Positions 1 through 7,647 are shown, numbered from the stretch's first letter. The stretch: DNA of 10,782 bases from an uncultured Spirochaetaceae bacterium (GCA_913043885.1 CAJWOB010000052.1:1-10782); one strand, 5' to 3'. The notes: generated by a model from the sequence alone, not told the origin. Program-made: numbers and translations.

Positions 1-83
1 GGCGGGGAGCAGCCCGCACAGACAAGCCGGTACGCGTTGTCGTCCCAGAGGCTGGAGCCGGCCAGATCGCGCTCCTGCCCGCA
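1..83 (-). other. Possible edge of a minus-strand coding region, unidentified
   Basis: Read on the minus strand, one frame is open from a TAG near position 190 to the left edge. Its last 28 codons, before the sequence runs out at position 1, have mostly G or C third positions like the real genes here. The peptide includes CGQERD, then SLWDDNAYRLVCAGC, so there is a CxxC pair and one further upstream Cys that could suggest a small zinc site. No ATG, GTG or TTG lies in this frame inside the window. If it is real, the start is non-standard or the gene is broken. I do not recognise the family. GC-rich DNA gives such open frames by chance, so confidence is low. Confidence 0.18.
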
Positions 84-145
84 TAGCGGGTGGATAGGGC
101 GAGAGGGTTCTCCCCCACTATCCGCCCTGTATGCGGACAGCGGCG
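70..145. repeat. Long imperfect palindrome (28-base arms)
   Basis: The arms 70-97 and 118-145 pair base for base with no offset. 70-72 pairs with 143-145, with T73 opposite G142. 75-77 pairs with 138-140, 79-85 with 130-136, and 88-97 with 118-127 (one G-T pair at 91/124). Only positions 74, 78, 86 and 87 are unpaired, so 24 of 28 positions pair. The central 20 bases can fold further: 99/116, 101/114, and 103-105 with 110-112. The symmetry axis is near 107.5. A second tight hairpin follows at 142-154 (GGCGG, ACA loop, CCGCC) and would compete with the outermost pairs. No T-run follows, so it is not a typical intrinsic terminator. It could be a repeat-family palindrome, a protein-binding or cruciform site, or the fold of a small RNA. 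Confidence 0.6.
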
Positions 146-290
146 GACACCGCCCCGCGTGCCCTCGGACCCCGCGGGCCGGAAACTAGCCTGCCGCCAC
201 GCGGCTGTGGGCGAGTGCGCCCGTGCCTGCTCGGCGTCTAGCGACGATCTACGGCTTGCGCTCGACAGCGAGAGCGCGTCACCATGGCCC
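146..290. other. Unassigned leader upstream of rnpB
   Basis: No convincing gene lies here. Open frames exist on both strands but run straight into the RNase P RNA, which marks them as chance. A small hairpin is possible at 209-222 (GGGCG, AGTG loop, CGCCC). I looked for a sigma-70-type promoter ending near 290 and found only a weak -35-like TTGCGC at 256-261 with no acceptable -10. The rnpB promoter may therefore lie further upstream, or the RNA may be processed from a longer precursor. Confidence 0.4.
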
Positions 291-715
291 GAGGGGCAGG
301 CCGGCGCATCGCCGTCGCCGTGCGCGGGTGAGGTGGTTCGCCGTCTTGCCCGTGCCGGCTCGAGGGAGGAAAGTCCGGGCTCCACAGGGTAGGGCGCCGG
401 GTAACTCCCGGGCCGGTCGACAGGCCGGACAGACAGTGCCACAGAAAAGATACCGCGGAGCCGGAAACCGCAGCTTGCTGCGGCTCGCCGACGACGTAAG
501 GGTGAAATGGTGGGGTAAGAGCCCACCGCGCTACCGGCAACGGCAGCGGCACGGTAAACCTCGCCTGGAGCAAGGCCGAGCAGCGGCAGGGTACCCGCCC
601 GTTGGATAGCCGCGGGTAGGCCGCTCGAGCGGCGTGGCAACACGTCGCCTAGATAGATGATGCGCACCGTGGCCTCGGGTCGCGGCACAGAACCCGGCTT
701 ACAGGCCTGCCCCTC
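291..715 (+). ncRNA. rnpB: RNase P RNA, bacterial class A
   Basis: This is the catalytic RNA of RNase P, which removes 5' leaders from pre-tRNA together with the small protein RnpA. The ends are set by a perfect 12-base P1 helix between 291-302 and 704-715. The universally conserved core is present in order: GAGGAAAGTCCGGGCTCC at 366-383, ACAGTGCCACAGAAAAGAT from 434, the GTAAGGGTGAAATGGTGGGGT block from 496, GGCACGGTAAACC from 548, GGAGCAAG near 567, AGATAGATGA at 651-660, and ACAGAACCCGGCTTA at 687-701. The last pairs with the first block as P4. A GGU near 590-592 fits the L15 loop that binds the tRNA 3' CCA. The roughly 425-base length and the motif order match class A (the E. coli M1 type) rather than the Bacillus class B. 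Open reading frames crossing it are artefacts. Exact ends could shift by a few bases. Confidence 0.97.
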
Positions 716-748
716 CTTGTTCGCTGCGCTTGGCGCGAGCGGCGGCCG

Positions 749-777
749 ATGACTCCGAGGCACTAGCCGACTAATAT
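749..777 (+). promoter_or_regulatory. Candidate sigma-70 promoter for the mre operon
   Basis: ATGACT at 749-754 (four of six matches to TTGACA) is followed after 17 bases by TAATAT at 772-777 (four of six matches to TATAAT). Transcription would start near 784, about 27 bases before the ATG of the TPR gene. It is the most AT-rich stretch in the gap after rnpB. The match is moderate. The rest of the gap, 716-748, holds only a weak stem (722-741) with no T-run after it. Confidence 0.42.
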
Positions 778-810
778 AGATGGGGATGCGGCCCCACTCC
801 CGGCCGATCG

Positions 811-1755
811 ATGCTTCTCGACCACGCACGCTATAACTACACCCGGCGCAAGGCTCGCGGCGATCGTTTCCCCCGCCTGATCTTCGTCCTGCTGGTCGCG
901 GTGGCGGTCACGATCGCCCTGGTGCTGCTTCCGGTGGGACCTTGGGTAGGCGCGCTCTTCGACAACACGCCCGAACCCTCCCTGGTACAACTACTCAACG
1001 CCGGTCAGTACGCCGAAGTGGCTGACCAGTCTGCCGCGACCCTTGCCTCCGACCCGCTCGACGCCGAGGCGCTGGTGCTCGGTGGCATCGCACATTTCTA
1101 CTTGGCAGTGTCCGAGGTGGCTGCCGAGGAACGCGATCGCCGGCTCAATCGGTCCATCGCCCTACTTCGCCGCGCCCGACTCGACGAGGAGTTGCCCTAC
1201 GAGCCACTGACCGCCTACGTGTTGGGGAGCGTATACTTTCAAAAGGGCCGCTACTACGACGACCTTAGCGTCAAGTATCTGCTCGAATCGCTCGAAAAGG
1301 GATATGAAGGGGCGGATACTCACGAATACCTCGGCATGGCGTACGAGCGCCTCGAGCAGGTGTCTGACGCCTTGCACCATTTTGAACTGGCCATCGACAA
1401 ACGACCCACCGACCTCCTGTACCTCTCGGTTGGGCAGATCCATCGTCGCCTGGAGAGGTTCAGCGCCGCTGCCACGGCGCTGGACATGGCGATCGAGCTC
1501 AGCACGGAGCCAAGCAGCGAGCTGCAGGCTCGGTTCATGCTTGGGGAGGTCTATCTGGCCCTGGAGAGATTCGACGAGGCGGCGAACGAGTTCAGTCATA
1601 TACTGGAGCTCGCCCCCGGATCTGCGGACGCGCACGTCTTCCTCGGAGACGCGCAGCTGGGTATGGGCGATCCAGTGGCAGCCCGCGCGGAGTGGCGGCG
1701 CGCGCGGAACATCGACGTCAATCACCACGGCGCCAACCTCAGGCTGCGCTCGTGA
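811..1755 (+). CDS. Membrane-anchored TPR-repeat protein
   Basis: The 314-residue protein has a basic cytoplasmic N-terminus (about 1-20), one hydrophobic membrane segment (about 22-42) and a C-terminal region made mostly of tetratricopeptide repeats, predicted to lie outside the cytoplasmic membrane. The clearest repeats are about 168-200 (THEYLGMAYERLEQVSDALH), 201-235, 236-270 (FMLGEVYLALERFDEAANEF) and 271-304. Degenerate ones lie near 57-90 and 137-160. TPR arrays bind other proteins and have no enzymatic activity. Standing first in the cell-elongation cluster suggests a scaffold or adaptor for the MreBCD-PBP2-RodA machinery, but that is inference. The ATG at 811 is the only usable start, because an in-frame TAA lies at 772-774 with no other start codon between. 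It has no visible Shine-Dalgarno sequence. A 67-base gap separates it from mreB. Confidence 0.88.
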   Translation: MLLDHARYNYTRRKARGDRFPRLIFVLLVAVAVTIALVLLPVGPWVGALFDNTPEPSLVQLLNAGQYAEVADQSAATLASDPLDAEALVLGGIAHFYLAVSEVAAEERDRRLNRSIALLRRARLDEELPYEPLTAYVLGSVYFQKGRYYDDLSVKYLLESLEKGYEGADTHEYLGMAYERLEQVSDALHHFELAIDKRPTDLLYLSVGQIHRRLERFSAAATALDMAIELSTEPSSELQARFMLGEVYLALERFDEAANEFSHILELAPGSADAHVFLGDAQLGMGDPVAARAEWRRARNIDVNHHGANLRLRS

Positions 1756-1822
1756 CCCCTGGACATCCTGCTTCGAGGCGGACCATGGCATCAGCTGAGC
1801 TTGTGCGGGAGCAACATTCGTA

Positions 1823-2848
1823 ATGGGCATTTTCGGCAATATCGCCATGGACATCGGTATCGATCTCGGCACGTGCAACACCCTGGTTCACGTCAAGGGC
1901 AAGGGCATAGTGCTCTCTGAGCCGTCGGTAGTGGCCGTGGAGCTCGGCACCAAGGCCGTGGTGGCGGTGGGTGCCGACGCCAAGCGGATGCTGTGGAAGA
2001 CGCCGGAAAACATCACCGCCATCCGCCCGATGCAGGACGGCGTAATCGCCGACTTCGAGCACACCGAGAAGATGATCCGCTACTTCATCGACCGGGTAAC
2101 CCAGCGCCGCTGGTTGGTGAAGCCGCGCATGGTAATCGGCATCCCGGCATCGATTACCGAGGTGGAGCGGCGGGCCGTGCGCGAGAGCGCGGAGCAGGCG
2201 GGTGCCCGGGAGGTCTATCTAATCGAGGAGTCGATGGCAGCCGCTATCGGCGCCAACATGCCGGTGCTCGAGCCCGCCGGCCACATGATCTGCGACATCG
2301 GCGGCGGCACCACCGAGGTGTCGGTTATCTCCCTGGGCGGGATGGTGGTTTCGAGCGCCATCCGCATCGGCGGCGACGAGTTCGACGAGGCAATCATCAA
2401 ACACGTGCGCACCGTCCACAACCTGATCATCGGCAAGGAAACCGCCGAGAACCTCAAGATCACCATCGGCAACGCGGCCCCCGACAAGAAGATCGAAAAG
2501 ATGGAGATCATGGGGCGCGACGCAATCACCGGCCTGCCGCGGCGCCTCGAAATCGACTCGATCGAGGTCAGGGAGTCCCTATCCGAGTCCACCGGCGCCG
2601 TGGTGGAGGAGATCAAGCGCAACCTGGGCAAGACGCCGCCTGAGCTGGCGGCCGACATCATCGAGCGCGGCATCGTGATGACCGGCGGTGGGTCACTGCT
2701 CAAGGGCCTGCCGAAGCTTATTCAGAACGAGACCGGCGTGCCGGTGATCTTGGCCGAGAATCCGCTGCTGTGTGTGGCGCTCGGCGCCGGTAAGTTCTTG
2801 GAGAGCATGCGCGACAACGACCGCAAGTACTTCAACTTTCGGTCGTAG
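1823..2848 (+). CDS. mreB: Rod shape-determining actin homologue MreB
   Basis: MreB is a bacterial actin that polymerises on ATP along the inner membrane and guides lateral peptidoglycan synthesis. The 341-residue length is normal for the family. The nucleotide-binding motifs are present: phosphate-1 loop GIDLGTCNTLV (about 12-22), phosphate-2 loop CDIGGGTTEVS (157-167) and adenosine motif MTGGGSLLKGL (about 286-296). The Cys in GTCNTL, where many bacteria have Ala, is a form I recall from spirochaete MreB. The short amphipathic start (MGIFGNI) fits a membrane-contact helix. ATG 1823 is preferred because GGGAG at 1807-1811 precedes it, although the 11-base spacing is long. The in-frame ATG at 1847 would remove the N-terminal helix. 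The gene is 24 bases upstream of mreC. Confidence 0.97.
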   Translation: MGIFGNIAMDIGIDLGTCNTLVHVKGKGIVLSEPSVVAVELGTKAVVAVGADAKRMLWKTPENITAIRPMQDGVIADFEHTEKMIRYFIDRVTQRRWLVKPRMVIGIPASITEVERRAVRESAEQAGAREVYLIEESMAAAIGANMPVLEPAGHMICDIGGGTTEVSVISLGGMVVSSAIRIGGDEFDEAIIKHVRTVHNLIIGKETAENLKITIGNAAPDKKIEKMEIMGRDAITGLPRRLEIDSIEVRESLSESTGAVVEEIKRNLGKTPPELAADIIERGIVMTGGGSLLKGLPKLIQNETGVPVILAENPLLCVALGAGKFLESMRDNDRKYFNFRS

Positions 2849-2872
2849 CGCCGACATCCCGATTCGGTCGGC

Positions 2873-3775
2873 GTGATTGCCGGTCGACAGTCGGGCGATC
2901 CACCACGCGTCGACGTGCAGGCCCCACCGGTTAACACATTCTTCTCCCGGCGCCGTACCGGGGTCAGCTTCATCGCTCTGGTGGCGGTGAGCGTGGTGAT
3001 GCTCGCTATCTCGGCCAACAGCGTAGCGGTCAATCCGGTACGTATCGGCCAATCGGTGGTCACCGGAGTCCTGTCCGTGTTTCGCGGTATCGGTGGGTTC
3101 TTTGGCGACACCTGGAACTCCATCGCCGAGCTACGCCGCGTGCGCCAGCAGCTCGAGCAGGCCCAGGCGCGGCTGGTCGCGCTGGAGCAGTTTCCCATCG
3201 ACATAGTGGAGCTGCGCATCGAAAACGCGCAGCTGCGGGAACAACTGGGATTCGCCGACACTCTGACCGGTGAGTACCTGGCCGCCGTCGTCGTGGCCCG
3301 CGATCCGGGCAACTTGTTCTCCACGATTACTATCAACCGCGGGCAGCGTCATGGCGTCCGCGACGGTCTGGCCGTCGTGGCCCTGCAGGACGGCATTCAG
3401 GGGTTGGTGGGCAGGGTGAGCGGCGCTGCCAGCGGTACCAGTCAGGTACTTCCGATTACCGCCCGGGCATCGTTCGTGGCTGCGCGGCTCCGCGACACTC
3501 GGTATGACGGTTTGGTCGGCGGCGTGGGTACGACTGCCGACATGCTCCTGCTAGAGCACGTCAACCAAGCCGCCCGCGATGCGATTAGCTTCGGAGAGGT
3601 GGTGAGCACGTCCGGCCTCGGCGGGAGATATCCACCGGGCTTGCAGATCGGCAGGGTGAGGGAAGTAGGTGGCGAGGCGTTCGAGAACTCGCTGCAGATT
3701 CTGGTCAAGCCGATCGTCGATTTCGACCGCCTCGAGTACGTGTTCGTGCTGATCGACTCGGGAGGCGCCCAGTGA
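2873..3775 (+). CDS. mreC: Rod shape-determining protein MreC
   Basis: MreC is a bitopic membrane protein whose periplasmic part dimerises and activates PBP2 within the elongation complex. The 300-residue protein has a cytoplasmic N-terminus, one membrane helix (about 31-48), a coiled coil (about 86-124, with LRRVRQQLEQAQARL and LRIENAQLREQL) and then the paired beta-barrel region typical of MreC, with NRGQRHGVRDGLAVV and the later GEVVSTSGLGGRYPPGLQIG stretch. The coiled coil ending in an ENxxLR-type segment followed by the barrels is the family hallmark. It starts at GTG 2873, 24 bases after the mreB stop, with no clear Shine-Dalgarno sequence. Length and order are normal. The C-terminus ends soon after the barrel, without the long tail of some MreC proteins. 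Confidence 0.95.
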   Translation: MIAGRQSGDPPRVDVQAPPVNTFFSRRRTGVSFIALVAVSVVMLAISANSVAVNPVRIGQSVVTGVLSVFRGIGGFFGDTWNSIAELRRVRQQLEQAQARLVALEQFPIDIVELRIENAQLREQLGFADTLTGEYLAAVVVARDPGNLFSTITINRGQRHGVRDGLAVVALQDGIQGLVGRVSGAASGTSQVLPITARASFVAARLRDTRYDGLVGGVGTTADMLLLEHVNQAARDAISFGEVVSTSGLGGRYPPGLQIGRVREVGGEAFENSLQILVKPIVDFDRLEYVFVLIDSGGAQ

Positions 3776-3830
3776 GTGGTGGTCAACGGGCGACGGGCGT
3801 CGCCGACGCACGGGCCAACTGGCGGGGGGC

Positions 3831-4373
3831 GTGTCCGACCAGCACCGGGCGCAGCCTATGACTAGCAATCAACGGGCGACGCTTGTCACGCTCGGGCTCA
3901 TGGCGGTGGCGGTGCTCCTGAACAGCACCGTCATGAGGTTCGTCGCCATTCGCGACACCACGCCGGACACCGTCCTCATCCTGCTGCTGTTTCTCGCCGT
4001 CCGTCGCGGTGCGATGCCGGGACAGGTGACCGGATTCGCAGTTGGTGTCGCAGAGGACCTCGCCAGCGTCGCGCCGCTCGGCTTTCACGCGCTGCTCCGC
4101 ACGATCGTCGGCTTTGGCGCGGGACTACTCCACGGCTACCTGTTTCTGGACCCGCTCCTGATGCCGTTTCTCCTCGTTACCGGCGTCGCCATCCTAAAGG
4201 GGCTGATGGCCTCCCTGGTGGCGACGGTGTTCGGCGTTCCCATAGATGTGGGCATCCTGGACGCAGGGTTCTGGATCGAGGTGGCGTATACGGGCGTGTT
4301 AGCACCACCCCTATTCTATCTGTTGGCAAAGATAAAGGCGCTGCGGCCGAGCAAGCGGGAGCGCGCCCGGTGA
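3831..4373 (+). CDS. mreD: Rod shape-determining protein MreD
   Basis: MreD is a small polytopic inner-membrane protein of the elongation complex. The 180 residues contain about five hydrophobic segments: roughly 17-35, 43-60, 65-78, 86-120 and 150-170. The stretch TPDTVLILLLFLAVRRGAMPG with the following GFAVGVAEDL is the recognisable MreD core, where a membrane helix is followed by GxxxGlxxDl. Sequence conservation in this family is low, so position between mreC and the PBP2 gene carries much of the call. Two starts are possible. GTG 3831 follows a run of six G at 3824-3829, very close to it. ATG 3858 gives 171 residues but has no ribosome site. The stop overlaps the next gene by four bases, which implies translational coupling. 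Confidence 0.92.
   Translation: MSDQHRAQPMTSNQRATLVTLGLMAVAVLLNSTVMRFVAIRDTTPDTVLILLLFLAVRRGAMPGQVTGFAVGVAEDLASVAPLGFHALLRTIVGFGAGLLHGYLFLDPLLMPFLLVTGVAILKGLMASLVATVFGVPIDVGILDAGFWIEVAYTGVLAPPLFYLLAKIKALRPSKRERAR
4357..4361 (+). promoter_or_regulatory. Shine-Dalgarno sequence for the PBP2 gene
   Basis: GGGAG at 4357-4361 lies eight bases before the GTG at 4370, inside the last codons of mreD. It supports this GTG as the true PBP2 start and the four-base overlap GTGA between the two genes. Confidence 0.6.
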
Positions 4374-6286
4374 GCGGGCTACGGCGACACGCGGGGCGCG
4401 GCGGGGGTGGCAGCAGCGCGGGGGAGGTGCAGCGGCGGCTGCGGGCTCGCGTCACTGGGCTCGCCGTTGGCTTCGGCGGCGCCTTCCTGCTGCTCGCCGG
4501 CTACATGTTCTTTCTGCAGGTGGTGCGGGGCTTCGAGTTTCGTACCCGCGCCAGCGATGTGGCCCGTCGCGAGCTGACCGTGCCCGCGCCGCGCGGACGC
4601 ATCTACGACCGTACCTATCAGAGGACGCTGGCGACCAACCGTGATTCGTTCGCGTTGGATATCGTGCCCGGTGAGGTGTCGGCTGCGCAGCTCCCGGCTC
4701 TCTTGGACCGGCTGGCGGAGCTGCTCAATGTCGACCACACAGAGCTGGCTGCCCGCGTCCCGCCGTCGCAGCGTCACCTGTTCCAGCCCATCGAGCTGAG
4801 GAGCGCGGTCGATTTCTCCAAGATCGCCTACATCGCCGAGCATCTGGACCAGTTTCCAGGGATCACCTGGCATAGTGAGCCGATTCGGGAGTACCACGAG
4901 ATCGGCTCGCTCGCCCATGTAGTCGGCTACGTTGGCGACATCAGCCGCGAGGAGCTGCAGGTCCTGTTCAACGAGGGCTACGCCGTTGGCGCAACTCTCG
5001 GCAAGAGTGGCGTGGAAAAGGCGCTCGACGCACAGCTGCGCGGCGTCGACGGGCTCCGACAACGAACCGTGGACGTCCGTGAGCGGACGGTCTCGGAACG
5101 ATCGACCACCGTTCGTCCGCCGGAGGCGGGCAACGACGTGGTGCTCACCATCGACCGCGAGTTGCAGCGGGTGGCCGAGCAGGCACTCGGCCAGCGGGTG
5201 GGATCCGCCATCGTCCTCGAGCCGAGCACGGGTGCCATCCTGGCGATGGTCTCCTACCCCTGGTTCGACGCCAATTCGTTCGTCGGCGACGGCGGGGGAG
5301 CGGAGTTCCGCCGGCTGTCGCTGGACCCCTCCTTCCCCTTCATCAATCGAGCGATTCAGTCCGCCTACCCACCAGCGTCTACGTTCAAGATCATAATGAC
5401 CGCCGCGGTGTTCGGAGAGGAGACCCTAGCGGCCGACCACGAGATCGACTGCCACGGCACCTTCGAGTTTGGCGATCGGGTCTTCAACGACTGGTTGCCC
5501 GAAGGCCATGGTCCCACCGATCTCCCCAACGCCTTGGCGCATTCGTGTGACATCTTCTACTACCAGGCGGGAGTGCGGCTGGGCGTCGATACCATCGGCC
5601 AGTATGCCCGTGACTTCGGGTTTGGCGCCGCCACCGGACTGGACTTGCCCGGCGAGGTGAGTGGATTCGTGCCGACGCGGGAGTGGAAGGCGTCGGTGCG
5701 GAACGTGTCCTGGGTGGGTGGCGACACCGTCAACCTGTCGATCGGGCAGGGGTTCGTCACCGCGACACCGCTACAGGTGGCCAACATGGCGGCCATGGTG
5801 GCGAACGGCGGTGTGATATACCGGCCACACGTCGTCAGGGAGGTCCGGCACGGCTCCACCGGGCAGATCGTCGCCACCACAGAGCCGGAGCCGCTACACG
5901 TCTCGACAATCGATGCGGAGACCTTCGAGTTCGTCAGGGATGCGATGCGGTTGGTGATAACCGACGGCACCGCCAACGTCGTCCTGACCACGGATGCCGT
6001 CGACGTAGCCGGCAAGACCGGCACCAGCGAGGTAGGGATCGAAGACCGCTTCCACTCCTGGTTTGTCGCCTACGGCCCCTACGTGGACGACCATGACGCG
6101 GCCGTCGATGTCGCCGGCGATACGATCGTCGTCGCCGTGATGGTCGAGGCGGTCAACGAGTGGGAGTGGTGGGCGCCCAAGGCTGCCAACCTGATCTTTC
6201 AGGCCCACTTTGCGCGTCAGTCGGTGCTCGAGGCGGTCGCCTATCTGCGACCGTGGTACCAGAGCGCCGTTCTGGTGGCCGACTGA
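4370..6286 (+). CDS. mrdA: Penicillin-binding protein 2, elongation transpeptidase
   Basis: This class B PBP cross-links new glycan strands during lateral wall growth, in complex with RodA. The 638-residue protein has a short basic cytoplasmic tail, a membrane helix (about 29-51), a PBP dimerisation or pedestal domain (about 65-240, with APRGRIYDR at its start and GKSGVEKALDAQLRG at its end) and a transpeptidase domain. The active-site motifs are all present: STFK with nucleophile S337 and K340, SCD at 392-394 and KTG at 549-551. The loop around the nucleophile reads YPPASTFK, where PBP2 usually has YPPGSTFK. A small acidic insertion near 577-588 (VDDHDAAVDVAG) follows the FVAYGPY strand. GTG 4370 has a good Shine-Dalgarno sequence. 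rodA follows after one base, so the transpeptidase and its glycosyltransferase partner are translationally coupled. Confidence 0.96.
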   Translation: MSGLRRHAGRGGGGSSAGEVQRRLRARVTGLAVGFGGAFLLLAGYMFFLQVVRGFEFRTRASDVARRELTVPAPRGRIYDRTYQRTLATNRDSFALDIVPGEVSAAQLPALLDRLAELLNVDHTELAARVPPSQRHLFQPIELRSAVDFSKIAYIAEHLDQFPGITWHSEPIREYHEIGSLAHVVGYVGDISREELQVLFNEGYAVGATLGKSGVEKALDAQLRGVDGLRQRTVDVRERTVSERSTTVRPPEAGNDVVLTIDRELQRVAEQALGQRVGSAIVLEPSTGAILAMVSYPWFDANSFVGDGGGAEFRRLSLDPSFPFINRAIQSAYPPASTFKIIMTAAVFGEETLAADHEIDCHGTFEFGDRVFNDWLPEGHGPTDLPNALAHSCDIFYYQAGVRLGVDTIGQYARDFGFGAATGLDLPGEVSGFVPTREWKASVRNVSWVGGDTVNLSIGQGFVTATPLQVANMAAMVANGGVIYRPHVVREVRHGSTGQIVATTEPEPLHVSTIDAETFEFVRDAMRLVITDGTANVVLTTDAVDVAGKTGTSEVGIEDRFHSWFVAYGPYVDDHDAAVDVAGDTIVVAVMVEAVNEWEWWAPKAANLIFQAHFARQSVLEAVAYLRPWYQSAVLVAD

Positions 6287-6287
6287 C

Positions 6288-7643
6288 ATGCTGCGCTCCG
6301 ATGGGCCTCAGGCCGGCCGCGTTCGCTCCCTCGACTTCTCGCTGCTTGCAGCAACCGTAGCGTTGCTGATAGTTGGGGTCCTGTTCGTGTACTCGAGCGG
6401 CGTTGCTTCCGACGGCACCGTGGTGTCGAACGAATGGCTCAAGCAGATCTTGTGGGGTGCATCCGGGCTCGGGCTGCTGGCAATCTTCGCAGTTACCAAT
6501 CACCAGCGCTTCAAGGCCTACACGCCCTACGTGTATGTGGCGACCCTGGTGCTGCTCCTGTTCACCGCCCTGATCGGTCGTCCCGTGAACGGCGCGCGCT
6601 CCTGGCTGGGGATCGGCGAGCTGGGCATCCAGCCGTCTGAGTTCGCCAAGGTGGCTACGATCCTGGTGCTGGCGGCGTACCTGTCCGAGATTGGCAACGG
6701 TATCCGCGAGCTGCCCCGCTTTCTGCTCGCGCTCGGTCTGGTGGCCGCACCGGTGGTGCTGATCGCGTTGCAGCCGGACCTGGGCACGGCCCTGGTGTAC
6801 GCACCGATATTCCTGACCATGACCCTGGTGGCCGGCGCACGGCCCCGCCATCTGATGTTCGTGGTGACCGTCGGGCTGCTGACGGTCTTCCTGGGAGTGC
6901 TGCCGGCGGTGCAACAGCAGATCCTCGGCCACGAGCCTGGGCTGTGGCGGCTGCTCACCGATCCATCGATCTCCCGCTACACCCTACTGGTCCTGGCGGG
7001 GGTGGTGGCGCTATCGGGCCTGGGCTTCCGTGTGTTCGGCCGCCGTTACTACTACTGGATGATTTACGGCGGTAGCGTGCTACTGCTTGCCGCCGCCGGC
7101 GGGATGGGCATCGCATCGCGCCTCCAGGACTACCAGATCATGCGGTTGGTCATCTTCATCGACCCCTGGATCGATCCACGCGGCGCCGGGTGGAACATCA
7201 TTCAATCGGTAACCGCTGTCGGGGCGGGGGGATTCTCCGGTGCCGGCTTCCTGGAAGGGACCCAGAGCCACCTGCGCTACCTGCCGCAGCAGAGCACCGA
7301 CTTCATATTCTCCATCATCGGGGAGGAGTGGGGGTTTCTCGGCGGCATCTTCGTGCTGCTGTTGTTTGCCGCGCTCATCGGTCGCGGGGTCGTTATCTTC
7401 TATAGCGCTCGGGACGACTTCGCCACCTTCGTCGGTGCAGGAATCGTGGCGATGTTCTTCTTCCATGCGTTCGTGAACATGGGCATGGCGATGGGCATCA
7501 TGCCGATAACCGGAATTCCGCTGCCGTTCCTGTCATACGGTGGCTCATCGCTGTGGACGGGGATGATAGGCGTCGGGCTGTTGGCCAACATCGGGCTGGC
7601 GCGTGCCCGGGGGCGCACGGGCGGAGGCGCGCAGCTGCGGTGA
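6288..7643 (+). CDS. rodA: SEDS glycosyltransferase RodA, long form
   Basis: RodA polymerises lipid II into glycan strands for the elongation complex. ATG 6288 is chosen because it sits one base after the PBP2 stop and yields a hydrophilic N-terminus before the first helix. Upstream in-frame TTG codons would lie inside PBP2. The 451-residue protein is mostly membrane helices. Family motifs include PVNGARSWLGIGELGIQPSE (about 101-120), the GTQSHLRYLPQQSTDFIFSI stretch with the probable catalytic Asp (D338), and GIPLPFLSYGGSS near the C-terminus. E. coli RodA is about 370 residues. Most of the extra length is a block of roughly 65-70 residues between about 190 and 255 that adds a loop and at least one helix. 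I recall long RodA proteins in treponemes too, so this may be a lineage trait. No strong Shine-Dalgarno is seen, so coupling to PBP2 is likely. Confidence 0.96.
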   Translation: MLRSDGPQAGRVRSLDFSLLAATVALLIVGVLFVYSSGVASDGTVVSNEWLKQILWGASGLGLLAIFAVTNHQRFKAYTPYVYVATLVLLLFTALIGRPVNGARSWLGIGELGIQPSEFAKVATILVLAAYLSEIGNGIRELPRFLLALGLVAAPVVLIALQPDLGTALVYAPIFLTMTLVAGARPRHLMFVVTVGLLTVFLGVLPAVQQQILGHEPGLWRLLTDPSISRYTLLVLAGVVALSGLGFRVFGRRYYYWMIYGGSVLLLAAAGGMGIASRLQDYQIMRLVIFIDPWIDPRGAGWNIIQSVTAVGAGGFSGAGFLEGTQSHLRYLPQQSTDFIFSIIGEEWGFLGGIFVLLLFAALIGRGVVIFYSARDDFATFVGAGIVAMFFFHAFVNMGMAMGIMPITGIPLPFLSYGGSSLWTGMIGVGLLANIGLARARGRTGGGAQLR

Positions 7644-7647
7644 GTGC

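Noticed and set aside
8..145. tmRNA, 6S RNA or SRP RNA near the palindrome
   Set aside because: None of the conserved motifs (SRP tetraloop region, tmRNA tRNA-like ends) was found. The fold alone is not enough to assign a family.
90..609. Overlapping open frames on both strands across the left edge and rnpB
   Set aside because: They run through highly conserved RNase P RNA motifs, have low-complexity Arg/Ala/Pro-rich peptides and are explained by high GC content.
722..741. Stem-loop after rnpB as a transcription terminator
   Set aside because: The stem has only four plus three pairs with a bulged G, and no T-run follows. The sequence downstream is GC-rich.
1162..1881. Long minus-strand frame opposite the TPR gene
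   Set aside because: The + strand frame shows clear TPR repeats and a membrane helix. The minus frame has no recognisable domain and crosses the mreB start.
6210..6287. Earlier TTG start for RodA inside PBP2
   Set aside because: It would overlap PBP2 by 77 bases and add an Arg/Ser-rich stretch absent from RodA proteins. ATG 6288 is adjacent to the PBP2 stop.
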